64,000 nucleotides of DNA from Allolobophora icterica. Its lineage: Eukaryota > Annelida > Clitellata > Crassiclitellata > Lumbricidae. Below are positions 1 through 12,983 of the stretch, one piece after another; the stretch's first letter is position 1; every line of letters begins with the position of its first letter. The translations under genes were made by a program, and so were the position numbers. Under the pieces are notes generated by a model, which did no database searches, had not been told where the DNA came from, and saw only the letters and a program-made list of their open reading frames with translations. The stretch spans positions 35,506,896 through 35,570,895 of the forward strand of contig OY744605.1 in assembly GCA_963556255.1 (NCBI GenBank). Direction: 5' to 3'.

Positions 1-1040
1 TACAATCAGGCCTAAATATTTATTTATGCTCAGAGATGAGAATATTTCGTGTCATGCAAAGCTTGCATGTAAAATTAAAATTTTGTTATGTTCTAATTAG
101 TACTATTGCATCACTGAGCCTGGCATGTGTTCAATTAAATATTAATTTGCAGTGTGTGCAATTCATTACCTTTTATCATGGAATCCTCTCATTCAAATAA
201 ACCTTGCTTGTATTTTTAGATTATTAGCGTCTAGGCATGAAGCTGTTGAAAGCACATGAATCAGTTAAATATTTGATAGTGCTGTGATTTAGAGTCATCA
301 GACACAACTTGTCTACGATTATTTACAAGATTATTTACAAGATTATTTACAAGATTCTTTGCAAGTTTAAAATAATAGACAAATATATTAAATTAAACTT
401 ACTTGGTGTTGTTACCTGCTGTTTGCTGGAGGAATTGTGCTATTTTGTTGGAAAACACTAGTTGATGAGACCATGCTGCCTTGTGAGTTTTTTTACAATT
501 AATGATACACTTGTGAAAGGGAGCATATGTTCCATCCAGCAACATATGTAAACAGTCTTGTCGGGCCTGACCGTAAAACTTTAACTGTTCTGTTTATAAG
601 CTGTGCAGTTAGAATAGATATGGCTTGTGAAGTAAGACTTTAACAAGTAACGAAAAGCAGCAATTTGGGCCTTACACACTGAAGAGGGTATCAGAAACAC
701 TTGTTGCCAGATAGTTTTAGCCCTTGTTCTTGTCGTGGCCAAAGTTTTAGCCCTTGTTTTGGTCCTGGCCAAACATGTTGTTGGAAGTTTGGTACATTTT
801 CGTTCATAAGGATGAAACATTATATCTCGTCAACAACTGAAGGTAGAGTGTTTAAGTGTAAACATGAAAGTTATTGTGATATGAATTTTCAACAACCCCC
901 TGTGCCGTTTAATTGTTTGTATGCAGTTTTTATGTATGACTTGTGACATGTGATGCTGTGGCTTGCATGTGTCATCACATTTTCTTTCCATAGTTTGCTG
1001 ATGTTTTAAAAAATATATGTGTAGCGTTATTGGTTGCATA
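1..1040. other. no recognisable feature
   Basis: AT-rich DNA with a short GATTATTTACAA direct repeat near 315-357. I see no gene, transposon end or tandem array of note. Confidence 0.6.
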
Positions 1041-1044
1041 CTGA

Positions 1045-1240
1045 GAGGAAATCCCTACTGAGAACTATCATTGAGGGAAGAATGGAGGGAAAGACACTGA
1101 GAGGAAGATCTAGGTGGATGCTGCCGGACTGGATGATAGTGGATGGATACAGCATATACTGAAGGAGAAAGCCAAGCATTGAGAGGAGTGGCACCATTGG
1201 ACGTTGGATCCTGCCCAAGGGCAGAGAACTTGAAGAAGTG
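1045..1240 (+). mobile_element. LINE 3' coding remnant (RT C-terminus)
   Basis: Reads RTIIEGRMEGKTLRGRSRW, then after a frame shift HILKEKAKH and EEWHHW. This is the EGK-x-x-GR-x-R-x-W ... W pattern found at the C-terminus of many non-LTR retrotransposon polymerases. Shifted and stopped, so a dead fragment. Confidence 0.5.
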
Positions 1241-1429
1241 TTATTTATCAGCACCACCACTTGGTAGTGAAGTCTTTAAACGGATCTCAAAGTAGCTTTA
1301 CTTGATAAATTCCTTTGTGTGGATGAGCTGTCAACTGTCTATGGTGATAGACACAAGTAGTTTGAATCTACCTTTTTACATATCCAAGCACTATTAAATT
1401 CTATAAAGTCCGATGAGGAGCAGGAGGAC

Positions 1430-1632
1430 GAGGAGGAGGAGGAGGAGGAGGAGGAGGAGGGTACCCGTACCCCCCCACTTTTTGGACTGGGGGGTACCGT
1501 ACCCCCCACTTTTTTAACAATGCCGCTCAATATTTTATTATTGTACCTTCCCCAGAGATCGCAGTCTCCGCCTTGCTTCATGTATGTAAGAAATTGGTAC
1601 CCCCCACTTTTTAGGCCAAAGTTACGCCTCTG
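1430..1632 (-). mobile_element. copy of the CCCCCCACTTTTTGG hAT-like element, left end lost
   Basis: Shares the double CCCCCCACTTTTTGGACTGG block, the GAGATCGCAGTCTCCG block and the right end AAAGTTACGCCTCTG with the element at 40562-40964. The left end is replaced by a (GGA)n run at about 1430-1460. It abuts a reversed SINE-1 copy directly, suggesting nested insertion. Confidence 0.7.
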
Positions 1633-1828
1633 GCCATGGGTATGAAGTGTTAGCGATTTCATTTTCTTAGCCTCGGCATATGAGGGCGGATGGCCAGTCC
1701 TCTCCCTTGCCGTCTCATCTTCCCACTGACAGTGTACAGTCAATGTACTCATTATAGCTGAGTTGGCTAGGGGGCATAGTTGGAGCACAAATCTCGAACC
1801 AAATTTTTGCCCTGGTGAACTGATGTGC
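1625..1828 (-). mobile_element. SINE-1 copy (reverse, head truncated)
   Basis: Reverse complement carries the family blocks AACTCAGCTATAATGAGTAC, CTGTACACTGTCAGTGGGA and the AAGAAAATGAAATCGCTAAC tail. The tRNA-like head with box B is missing. Confidence 0.75.
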
Positions 1829-1829
1829 A

Positions 1830-2714
1830 ATGTCTTAACTCAATTTATTGTACTCTCAACTCCTAGCGATCCTCAGTTCATAAGCATCCTAGAAGGATCC
1901 TAAACTCGACAGCCTATGATTCTCGTAACACAGTATTACATGGAGTATTATTCTTGAACTCTGTGGCTGAGTTATTTTACCATTCAATGTGTAAATTCCT
2001 ATTATAAAGTCATCTTTGACCATGTTAACTCCTTTCTGGTCTGATTCCGTCTCCAGACTAATTGTTACTAATAACTCTGCTTTAAATTTAATTTCATTGT
2101 TTGATTTCATTCATCCTGTATCACCAAGGCGACTTCTGCCATCATTGTCCTTTGGAAGTTAATTGATAGTCTGCCAAGATCGTTTTAAGATATCTTATCT
2201 TTTATTCATTAGAGGTGCCAGCTCATATTACCTATAATGATGCCTAATTGAACTGGCTTATTCTAATAATATGATACCTTAATGTTTAAATAATAATAAG
2301 CTAGCTCTTTGATAGTTGAGTGAAACCGATACAATATGTTGCTAAAAAATATAATAAGTCTTATATATAAGTATGTTTTGCTAATATAGTGTTTCTTCAT
2401 TTAACTATTAGATCACATTTAAAACTTTCAGAGTTCAGCCAACTGTCTTTGTCATTGCTGGTTTGGTGTGTAAACCTTTGTTTTTGGATGCACCATTGCT
2501 CTTTCAACACTCCACAACCTGGGTTGTTGACAATCTGTAAAAAAAAATTAGTCACTGATATTAGGTAGGAGTGGTCAAAATTTGCATACATTTTGGATGG
2601 GCAGAGTACAAGTGAATTGACATTTAGGTGAAGAGACTTCAAAATTATCTCAGACTTTTTGCTTGATAGATGTCAATTAGATGTCAAGCTAGTCAACTTC
2701 AGGTAAACTTCTGT
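1830..2714. other. no recognisable feature
   Basis: AT-rich DNA with no repeat match to other parts of the window that I can see and no credible coding segment. Confidence 0.55.
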
Positions 2715-3078
2715 TGATATGTAAATCACTGCATTGGCTGCCCACAGAAAAGCAAATAACTTTCAAGAGTGGGCTAATTGTATTCAAAACTCTACATTTC
2801 ATCTTGTTATCTTGTCTTTGCTGACTCCAAAAACCTATCTGTACTCAACGAGGTCTTCTGATTTTCTCAGTCCGACTGTTCTATGGATAAGCTTGGCTGT
2901 TGGTAGATGCAGCTTTTCTGTTCCAACTCTCTTCCAGCAAAAGTTTGCTGTCCAAAGTCTGTTCTGGTCTGTCTGGCTTGCACGATTTCCATTAATAGCA
3001 ACCTTCAACCAATGCTATTCCCATTATGACAATGGTGCTGTAGAATTTGTTAAGATTAGATTAGATTAGATTGGGAAG
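2715..3078 (+). mobile_element. LINE 3' end with (AGATT)n tail
   Basis: Begins with a decayed LHWLPxExxI-like segment of non-LTR reverse transcriptase and ends in the repeated AGATT tail at 3051-3072. Frames are interrupted by stops, so this is a 5'-truncated dead insertion. Confidence 0.5.
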
Positions 3079-3533
3079 GTGGTAACCCAAATCTAGTTGA
3101 TGCAGCATCACCCGACGTTACTACTGGTATTGCTTTTGTTATCATTATTTTTGGAAGGTCCTATATATATCATTAGTATGAATGCTACTGACATTGCAGC
3201 TGCACTGCATAGCAACGTCCAGTTCTTCAGAAACCAGGCGCTTCATGGATCGCTGCCTATTGACAAATGATTTTACTGGTTTGACAAATTGCTGGTGAAA
3301 ATCTTCTGTGGAGATTTTTTTAATCATGGTTACAAAGTAAAGACATGGATTGATGGTATTCTATTCTTCATGTATTCCATGTCGTCTCTGATATTATGAT
3401 AATTCTGTTGCTATTATAGATCCCCTGCACTGTTACAGGTGCGTGCATGCACATATACTCAAAGCAGAAATAGCTATCGATTACATTGCTATTTTTGTGA
3501 ATGTTAGGTTGCAGTCAGGATGAGTGATATACC

Positions 3534-3785
3534 CCCATTGATAGTGTGGTGGGCTGTCAACCAAAAGGTTGGGGCTTCAAAACCTCGGCCAAGCAGAAAT
3601 ATATTAAAAATTTACGCTCCACCTATGACCCCTACCAAAGTCAGCTATAATGAGTACAGTGACTGTACACTGTTGGTGGGAGGATCAGGGGCAGTGAGAG
3701 AGAGGAGTGGCTATCCGCCTTCATATGCCAAGGCTAAAATGAAGTTGCTAACACTTCGTGGACATGGCTGCCTCTGAGGCTATAG
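3534..3785 (+). mobile_element. SINE-1 copy
   Basis: tRNA-like head GATAGTGTGGTGGGCTGTCA, eroded box B region, then CAGCTATAATGAGTACAGTG and the AAAATGAAGTTGCTAACACT tail. The open frame across it is a chance frame of the repeat. Confidence 0.75.
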
Positions 3786-3794
3786 CTTAAGAGA

Positions 3795-3992
3795 TTGCTC
3801 TTCTTCTTTTGGACTTCTTGACTTTCTTTGCATTCTTCTTCTTTGCATTCTTCTTCACGTTCTTCTTCGCATTTTTCTTCTTCACATTCTTCTTTGTATT
3901 CTTCTTCGCAATCTTCTTTGCATTCTTCTTCACATTCGTCTTTGCATTCTTCTTCACATTCTTCTTCTTTACGTTTTTATTCTTGGTTGCAC
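3795..3992 (+). repeat. TTCTTC-rich imperfect tandem repeat
   Basis: About 200 bp of 12-15-bp units of the type GCATTCTTCTTCACA directly after the SINE-1 tail, which itself ends in CTTCTTCTTTT. Expansion probably began in the SINE tail. Confidence 0.8.
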
Positions 3993-5350
3993 TGACATAA
4001 TTTGTCATTTGATAACAAATTATTTATAGGTGCTTTGAACTATCCTCTCAAATATCCTGTTGAATGGATTGGTTCTTGGAAAACAGCCATCAAAACATTG
4101 CAGCCAAATCAACAGTTTAATGCAAGGACAGATTTATCTTAATAGCTTTGAAGAATGGAATCAACAAAGACACAAAACAAATGATGGCGTCTATAAGTGT
4201 GTGTGTTCCCCAGTGTTTGTTTCTTCATGTGTATGCTTGTGTATGTGTTGCCACATCTATATTTGTCTACTCGTGTGTGTGTATTGTGTGCGTGCGTGTG
4301 TGGATGTGTGTGCATGTATGTGAAGTACAAGAGCTACAAAAATAATACTAAATACTACTAACAATAATTATAGTATTCATGTTTGGATTCATCTACCATA
4401 AAAGGCCTGGCTTGTAAACTCAGTAACATCATTAAAATCACTTGCTAAGGCCTAGTTTTTTACTCTGGCCTTTACAAGACTTCTGTCCTCATCCCTACTG
4501 AATATTCACCTGTGCCTCGTGTTCAGATTACTGACTTATTCATGCATAATAAGTGATTTAAGTAATTAATTACAATAATATAGCATGGCATAGTTTTAGG
4601 TCATTATTTACGGCTAGGTTCAAGTTTAGTGAAAGGAAAGAATACATCAGATTTAAGAAATCTAAAGTCTTAGTCACTCCTAGGTGCTAATGTTGACTTG
4701 GATCAGACCCTGTTTTAGCTGAAATTACTGTTTAGTTCGAAGGGGCAGATAGTTTGAATAACCTGGTGTTCCTAATGGTTGATCAGAAGCTCCCTATTAG
4801 CAGTCTGCTGTGCATGCCGCTAGACACTACAGACCACTGGGAGAGAATGCTGATGATATGTATATTTATTCACATCTGATGCTTAATTTGTTGCTGCTGT
4901 CATGCCAGCTTCCAGCAAAAGCCAGATTATTCATTCATGGGAGGAAGACAGGGTCCTGATGGACGGACGGACCGATGGTGGTGGGTGGCTGCTGAATGGC
5001 AGATCCACAGGATATGTGTGATCTCCACAGTTCTCCTGCTAGACGTGATGAATATTCTTTGGAAAGGTCTATGATCATCTTGAGGATACTAAGAAACACC
5101 AGACAAATCCAGGCACACCCACATGTATGTGTGTATGTATGCAGTGGCAATTAATCTTCTGCCTTTCAAGAGCATCACAGAGGTGCTAAAACATGGCTGC
5201 CTAAGAGATCTGAAAATGTTTCTGGAACTGTCTCTCTTAGAAAAAACAAAGGAAGATACTCCCGGAACATTGTTCCGCATACCTATCTGATTGATGACAG
5301 ATGACCAAGCACATGTGTCACAAATACAAAATGAGACACAGCTAAACACA
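3993..5350. other. no gene; GT-rich patch only
   Basis: A TGTGTG/TGTATG-rich patch lies at about 4197-4322. The rest is unremarkable AT-rich DNA. Confidence 0.55.
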
Positions 5351-5520
5351 AAGAAGTAGGTAAGTAAGACAAACAGATAGAGAGAGAGAGAGATAGACAG
5401 AGATAGAGAGAGCTGTGACCTAGCAAACAAACAAGTACCGGTAGTCTTTATTTGCATTCTGACAAGCGCACATGCCTAACTAAACATCCACCACCAGGAG
5501 TAATAGCTAGCAGATAACAA

Positions 5521-5834
<314 letters not shown>

Positions 5835-6127
5835 GTAACAAAAGAAGGAAAGACTGCTGAGTGCCACACAAAGCCGTTACGTTACAAACAGAAGCAGACA
5901 GTGGGGTTCCAAAAAGGGAGAGGGCAGTGACGTAGCAAACAGAAGGAAAGAAAGATCAAACAGAAGGAAAGATAGATCTGGGGTGGTAAAGAGAGACAGA
6001 CAGATACAGAGAGAGACAGAGACAGAGAGATGACGAAACAAACAGACGGAAATACATGGGGTGTCAAAGATAGAAAGAGAGCAGTGACGTAACAAACAGA
6101 CGGAAAGACGGAAAGACGACGGGGTGT

Positions 6128-6260
<133 letters not shown>

Positions 6261-6682
6261 AGGTAACAAACAAACAAACACCATTTAAGAGTCCGATAAC
6301 TCAGATTACCCTACTTCCTGTGCACTGATCATGCATTTCAGACTGCAAAGATTATTTTAGAAATCTTTTGTCAGCATGATTAGCATGTTTGTTATTGTTG
6401 ATATTAGTATTAATGACAATGCTGCTATTGTTGCTGCTGCTGAACAATTTCATAGCACATTTTTTACTTCCATTGGAAGTTTTATTATTTTTTTATTATG
6501 ATTAAACTGTTGTTTTTGTTCTTCTCATAGATTATCATACTTATCATATTTACTTATGGATATTAAAACCAGGTTGTAAGCTTAAAGTAAGGCCTTGAAT
6601 GGCTAAGGCCTTGAATGGCTGAGCAAAATATGTCTGTACAGATAATTGATATCCCAGGCTAGAAGGAGCCTTTGCTGTTGTT

Positions 6683-6811
6683 GTGCTACTTCTCATAGTA
6701 GCTGCTTCTCGTAGTAGCTGCTTCTTGTAGTAGCTGCTTCTCATAGTAGCTGCTTCTCATAGTAGCTACTTCTCATAGTAGCTACTTCTCATAGTAGCTA
6801 CTTCTCATAAT
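6683..6811 (+). repeat. 16-bp tandem repeat, about 8 copies
   Basis: Unit GTAGCTGCTTCTCATA with a point variant (GCTG to GCTA) shared by the last copies, showing local spread of the variant. Confidence 0.9.
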
Positions 6812-7267
6812 AGCGGGAGTGGTGCTGAGCAGGAAAGACTTGGAGACTTCCTTTTCCAGCTTCCAGAGTTTGAATGATTCATTGATCTGTCAACCTGTTG
6901 TAGCTGTGACCTTTTGCCCTTTTGTCTGGAACTGGAGTCCTGGTGAGGGCCACCGGAAAGACTGCCACGAAAGTGTAGACCTGGGAGAAAGGCAACAGAA
7001 TAATTTGCCAGATTGGCACCCTGCCACATTGGCCATTACCACGCTCTTTAAAGTACATGTTATGGCTTCTGACAGCAGGCACTAACATTGCTAAAAATTT
7101 TCCTAATTAGTCATAAGTTGTCTAGTAACATGAGACAATATCTGGGGCAGGCCTTTAAAGCCCAGTATTAATGTGGTCTTTGATAGTAATCCTACAAAGG
7201 TAAATGGCATTCGGACACTATGACTGGACTATTTATATCTACCAATGTTCTTACCACAGAGGCAGAG

Positions 7268-7525
7268 GGAAGTGCTCAACGGCCTAGTGGTTAGCATACT
7301 GGACTGTCAATCAAAGAAGACAGACATTTTTCAAGATGTTGGCTTCACTTACACCTCTGACCAACTCAGCTACAATGAGTACACTAACCATACGCTGTCA
7401 GTGGCAAGGGACGGACTGCCCACTCGCCCTCTTGTGCCCAGGCCAAGTAAAATGAAGTTACACCTCATACTCGTGGCTGCGTCTCTGGGCCAGCTTAAGG
7501 TACTGCTCTTCTTCTTCTGGCCACA
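7268..7525 (+). mobile_element. SINE-1 copy
   Basis: Head GGCCTAGTGGTTAGCATACT is a good A box; the body holds CTCAGCTACAATGAGTACAC, and the tail holds AAAATGAAGTTACACCTCAT. Box B is eroded. Confidence 0.75.
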
Positions 7526-7726
7526 CTCGTTTGAAGAGATAGTGTGCTAGCCACTTGAGCCATATATTTCAAAGTGTCTGCAATGAACAAACGGTCTGTT
7601 GCCAAGGACCATTGTGATTTAATATTCTTCATTCTATTCTTGGTACTTTGTGCAGGCAGAAAGTTAAGTTACTGGTTGTAGACCTTTTCCAAGATGATGA
7701 CTGTTGTCTGTTTTTCTATGGAGGGA

Positions 7727-7880
7727 GACGGTAACCAATTGATTACATTACAGTGCTTGCATTGTAACACAGAGAGTGCAGGTTCAGGCCTCCTCTTAGA
7801 TGGTTGTGGTTGCTTAGTCATTCGATAGTTGTGCTTAATAAATGCATAGTAGTAATAGTAATAATAATAAATGCATAATA
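7727..7880 (+). mobile_element. SINE-2 copy
   Basis: tRNA-like head with GACGGTAACCAATTG and box B-like GGTTCAGGCCTCC, followed by GGTTGCTTAGTCATTCGATA and the family tail CTTAATAAATGCATA. The same tail occurs at 34745-34905 and 55500-55575. Confidence 0.6.
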
Positions 7881-8320
7881 GTAAAAATAATAATAATTTT
7901 CTAGTGGTTGGTTTTCTTAATCCCAAAAACACAAACCTTTTCATCCATCACCACCTCTCAGTTTTGTGGCCCAGATCTTGTTAGTCATAAACCCATTTCT
8001 ACCGATTTAATCAGTTTGGGCCCAGTAAACCAGTTGGGTTTCTTGAACTGATTGATTGGGTTTGACTGACGCGTTGATTGATTTATTTTAACGGAAAGTT
8101 ACAACAGAGAAATGTCAAGTAATATTTTCAGTTGTGGAGATCTGTTGACCTTTTTTCTGTATTTGTTTTATTTTGATGGCCTTGGAACGTTCTAGTCTTT
8201 TACTTGTAACTGGAAACTGTGTGTTTTGTGAAAAGGATATTGCTTAAGTGGAAATCTTTGAAGTTATTCAGAACTGCTTCAGAAAACATTACAGCTATAG
8301 TAGCATAAATACATCTAGAG

Positions 8321-8645
8321 CAGGGATGGCCAACCCGCGGGCCGCATGCGGTCCAACGGCTGCTGATTGGAGGCCCGCATGACCACTTTTTAAATTAATG
8401 TTTTTTTGTATTAAATGACCACTTCTTAAAATTTTGCAAACAAGCCCAGGTTTCGCACTGACTAAATGACTCTGTTACAGTTAACCTGGAAGGAAATTTA
8501 GTGTTGTAAGTTCTAGTGACCTAGTAGTACATGTTTTTCGATTTGTTTTAACAATATAAATTAAACATTTGTATTTTCTTTCGAGGCGCTGCATGCTTAC
8601 CAAAAACTATGGTGGCCCATATGCAAGAAAAAGTTAGCCCCTCTG
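8321..8645 (+). mobile_element. hAT-like non-autonomous element (325 bp)
   Basis: Left end CAGGGATGGCCAACC and right end AGTTAGCCCCTCTG form short inverted termini. Flanks are atctagag on the left and atctgtag on the right (6 of 8 identical). The GC-rich CGCGGGCCGCATGCGG after the left end is typical of Charlie-type hAT ends. No transposase frame is visible. Confidence 0.65.
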
Positions 8646-8653
8646 ATCTGTAG

Positions 8654-10540
8654 TCTCAACCAGTTCTACCACTGTGTGGGTTCCATTGATTGAATCGTGA
8701 TGTCTAGCACACATGTAGAGCTGAGAATGAAGGATTCCCATCCAGAACTGAAAGTTGACGTGTTGTTCAAAGTCCTATTTGTTTACCACCTGTATTTGAT
8801 AATTGTATTCTGAATGAGCATTTCTGTAAATGATCGTGATCCTTTGCTTAGAACTTAGACATGGTTGCAGAACAACTGACAGATGCACATGCACATTCAT
8901 TTGTGCATTGCATGCATTTAGCAGTCATACAGAAACAAATGCACGCGTGCATATGTGCATATGGATGTTGAAGACCACTTACGGATGGAAATGTGTCTCA
9001 ATGTGCACTTAATACGTGACAGCAGGAACCAAGGATCTGTTCAACATCGTGAAGAGCATCCGTAAAACAAGCTGCCTCGGTGGGCAGACGTGGTCATTCA
9101 CACGCGATAATATCAGCCATCGAACATACAGCAAGTGTGATTTTATGTCCAGTAAGGCAGCGGAATATGTTCCTGTTAGAAGCACAACCTGTGGGTGTTG
9201 CTGTGAAATATGGAAAATCACAACCAAAGAAAGAATCCATAAAGATGGTGATGGCTGGCAGAAGGGGACCACAGATTTCTGCCTATAATACTTAATGTAC
9301 AATGTGCGTACAAAATATATACTAGCTTTATGAATTCCTATGGTCTTGGATGTGTGATGCCTGAATCTGTTGCTTCTGATTTATGTGAAAATGTTTGTTC
9401 ATTAGCCACACGAGGTTTGTGAGGCTTTGGTCAATTACATCCTCTGTGCTTTTGCTTCTGTCTACATGTTGATGCCAGAGAACCCCACGGAGAACCTGGG
9501 ACTACTTACTGTTCCTTCCCCACTGCTACCAAACACAAATCACTTAGAGCCAACTCCACGTCTTTGTGCAGCAGAGGGATTGCTAACCCAATGTATTCAA
9601 CCATCGGATTATGCTGCACCCCCTGTTATGTTAATCATCATACATCACATTGCATTACTTTTGTTTGCATTACAATAGTTTCTCTTCAGTCGAATGCACG
9701 TTGCATTACAAATCTGCTGCATGACTTTGACGTGAAGATTAATCAATGTATGACTTTAAGATTCATTATCTGCATTTGCAAATAACAACACGTGAAGGTC
9801 CAGCTGTGTTTTGTCACATTGATTGATCTTTGTATGTTCTAATCTCTTTCTCTGTATTGTTATTACTTCCATTACCAGGAACTGTTGGTTTGTAAGATTT
9901 AAGACCATGGTTCAGATTTCTACAAAAGTTCCAATTATCTGTGAGAGAGAGACAGACAGAGACAGACAGAGACACAGACAGACAGAGCAGCCTTGATCTG
10001 GTGTCCTGATTTATTCTCCCATTAAACAGACTACAGACAGATGCATGCAGACAGACAGACATTTGTTCACAGTCATATATGTGCACACTTTACAAGAGAG
10101 CAGACACACAAGCACCCACAAACATACACACCAAGAGCATACAGAGAAGCCGACTGATGCAGAGAAGAGCCAAGGCAGATGAATGGGCGCCACAAATTGA
10201 CAAGACGTTCAAAGGTGTCCATTTGTCCATGCAGAGGTGTTTGCTTTAGTAAGTTATGATGGTCAAGGAGCCTTCTGTGATGATGAGTTGCTCTGGTTAT
10301 CGGAGAGGACATTGCTTCAATTATGCATGACCTCAGGTGCCCGATATTTGTTACATACTCTCAGGATAATTGACAGGATGTTGACCATGCAATTTACCAG
10401 ACCCACCAAAGAATTCAATCTCCAGCCACTGCCACAGGAACCATAGATCCGCTCAATGCTTTCTTCTTCTTTGCTTCCGTTTCTCAGAAAATCGTCTTAA
10501 AACCACCTGGGCAGTACGTTATCAAGATCGGCATAGATTC
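8654..10540. other. no gene recognised
   Basis: Contains a few open frames of 60-97 codons in both strands near 9009-9302 without recognisable motifs, plus a (GACA)-rich patch at 9940-9990. Nothing here supports a gene. Confidence 0.5.
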
Positions 10541-10542
10541 AG

Positions 10543-11250
10543 TTATGCTCTGGTATTTGTTATATTTTCAACTTTCTGATTTAACAAAATCGTTTTCAGG
10601 CCTGAAATATATGTTGCATCTAAACCAGAGAGAGACGAGGTTCTGTAGAACTCGTGGCATTCGTTAGGTGGCGCGTCCTGGCCTTTATCCGGGTCTGGAA
10701 TGTCATTTCGTAATTTGATTGGTCTGCAGACGGGTGAAGCAACGACTCCGGCTGCTCTGGCTGGAATAATTGGAATAAGAGGAAGAGGAGGAGGATAGGA
10801 AGACTGGATCCAATATAGAAAACATTTGAAGTTGGAATGAAATATAGGATTTGATCCAATGTATGAGATACTTGATTGTATGTTGTAGCTGGATCTGGAC
10901 TGAAAGTGAGGATTAGATGCAGTGCATACCTGTGATGAATAGTTGGGTGTAAAAGGGGTCTTGGATTCATGAATTGATAAAGAGGATTCTGGATAAGAAT
11001 GTCTGTGTTTTTGGTAGGCCTTCTGGATAAGCTGGGTAGTGTACTTTGCGATTGATAGTTATCACTATTATTTTTACTCTTTGGCCAAACTCTAGCCTTC
11101 TGAAAATAAATCTGTTGTTTGCCAATGATTTTGTACATTTAGGTAGCTGACCCCACATGGTCTGGCAAACCTTTCCCACTCCTCTGGCATTACTACAGTG
11201 TCTTGGAACATGTGAGACTCGATTTTGTCACAGTGCAAACAGTTTACATT
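10543..11250 (-). pseudogene. unassigned minus-strand open segments in three frames
   Basis: Three open stretches follow each other on the minus strand. 11095-11250 (52 codons) contains C-L-H-C-D-K-I-E-S-H and then MPEEWERFARPCG. 10620-11138 is open for 172 codons. 10543-11058 is open for 171 codons in another frame and ends with a plausible protein-like region (RNDIPDPDKGQDAPPNECHE). I do not recognise a family. A decayed retroelement gag-like or zinc-finger protein, or chance stop depletion, are the options. Confidence 0.3.
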
Positions 11251-11304
11251 TTACAAATCTTTGTCAGAGTCTAAGGAATTGTGCTGGGGATACTGCAGTT
11301 TTTA

Positions 11305-11535
11305 CTTTACAGCATTTACTTTTGCTGCTTTTACTTTTACTTCTTTTACTTTTCCTCTTTTTACTTTTACTGCTTTTACTTTTACTGCATTTACTTTTAT
11401 TGCTTTTACTTTGACTGCTTTTACTTTTACTGCTTTTCGTGCTTTTACTACTGTTACTTTTACTGCTTTTACTTTTGCTGCTTTTACTTTTGCTGCTTTT
11501 ACTTTTGCTGCTTTTGCTTTTCCTGCTCTTGCTGC
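11305..11535 (+). repeat. 15-bp tandem repeat TTTTACTTTTGCTGC
   Basis: About 15 imperfect copies. Because the unit is a multiple of three, frames on both strands stay open as simple-sequence peptides (SKSSKS, LLLL). Not coding. Confidence 0.9.
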
Positions 11536-11969
11536 TGCTAACAATAATAATGTTTGATGCTGCACATGTGTACACAACAATGGCTTGGAACTCCACTGTC
11601 ATGCACAGTTGTGCAGCATGAAACACTGCACACAGTGGGTCACATAAGCATGTGCCGTGGCTCAGCAAGTTACTTTTTGCGAGTCTACCAAGTGCTCGAG
11701 GTTACCATCTACGCATCTTTTCGTTCCTGTGGCTTTGGAAACTCTTTGGTCCCATGAACTCTGCTGGGGACGAATTTGTGTGAGATAATGGTTGCTACCT
11801 TTCATCTGTATCTGGTGATCCACAAGGGACAGAATTTCTTTGTAATCATCTTTTCATCTGCATTCAGCGCTACAGTGCCATTGCATTACGGGGCACTTTC
11901 TCTGATGTCACTCGAGACCAGGTTTAATATTTTATATTGCTATTAACAGCTGCCAGCATAATTTTTTGG

Positions 11970-12200
11970 TCCTCAGGGATTAATTCATTCATAGATTTAT
12001 ATAGCGCCACTTCAAGGGAACTACGAATAAAACACAATACTGACAATAATAACAGTATTTTCTTGTTCTGTTTCTCGCTGACTATTTTCAGTCCATTGGT
12101 CATAGCGAGGGATAATATGGTTTTTATACAAACCCTGCTGAAATCTGTAGGAGAAGGCTACAATGAAAATTCACTGGAATCAGGCAGTAATTAAGTGGAG
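11970..12200 (-). mobile_element. retroelement 3' tail (reverse)
   Basis: Reverse complement ends GGCGCTATATAAATCTATGA, the same GCGCTATATAAAT tail seen in the LINE at 50455 and the SINE at 35310. The body is too decayed to classify. Confidence 0.35.
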
Positions 12201-12361
12201 TCTTTTGTGGTAATTCAGCACAATTGCCTGGTATTAGGCGATGCTTCTGTGTGGTTTACTACCAGGCAATCTATGTCTGTGTAGGCTCTGGCCTGACTGT
12301 AACATCTGACGATTTCTGTACCATGCAGTGAAAACACTTGGTTGACCATTTGGCATTTCAG

Positions 12362-12623
12362 TCAAAGACCAAGTGGACCATGAAGAGCTCTCTCCCTCCA
12401 CAGCGCTGGGTCTTTGGAAATTGTTTCCTTTATGTGTGCGGAGCCAAGTAATCTTGGCAGGAATATAAGTCTCGATCTTTTGAGCTTCTGTACATCCTTA
12501 AGGTTGACAGGGAAGTCTATCTGACTCCACATAAATCTTTTCTAAATGGCTTTGAACGTTTCTTCCAATCTGACCTTTAAGGAATTCTTCCACTGCCGTC
12601 CTGCACTCTACTATTTCTGGGAC
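12362..12623 (-). pseudogene. unassigned minus-strand open segments
   Basis: After a good acceptor-like TTATTCTCTGCAG (minus strand), 12498-12623 reads VPEIVECRTAVEEFLKGQIG and on to a stop. With one frame change, 12362-12517 continues NLKDVQKLKRSRLIFLPRLL. Composition looks protein-like, but I recognise no family, and the frame break argues for a remnant. Confidence 0.25.
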
Positions 12624-12983
12624 CTGCAGAGAATAACAAATATTTGCTCATTTGCTGTTTAAGAAGCTCTTCATTCAAGGGTTGGGATACAGATATACTG
12701 AAGGGCAGTTGATACTATTGGTTTTTACTTCTATTTTTAGATCATGTGTCTGTGGCACTAATTGTCATTGATTTTCTTTCCCTAGAAGTCATATCCAGTT
12801 GCTTTGTTTGTCTGTTTCTCCTTCTGTTGTTCATGCACTGAATTCTCATACCTTGATTGGATGGAAGGCCAGTTATGCCTCAACTGACCTTTCATTCAGG
12901 TTAAACTTTGATCATTTGATCGCTATTATTTTATCATTATTATCCTGTTAATGTGATGTAGAAGATGATTATTTTGACCTATG

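Noticed and set aside
1339..1830. 163-codon minus-strand protein
   Set aside because: The frame runs through a reversed SINE-1, a hAT-like element and a (GGA)n run.
11225..11668. Frames rich in SKSSKS, AAKVKA, FTFAAF or LLLL
   Set aside because: They translate the 15-bp TTTTACTTTTGCTGC tandem repeat.
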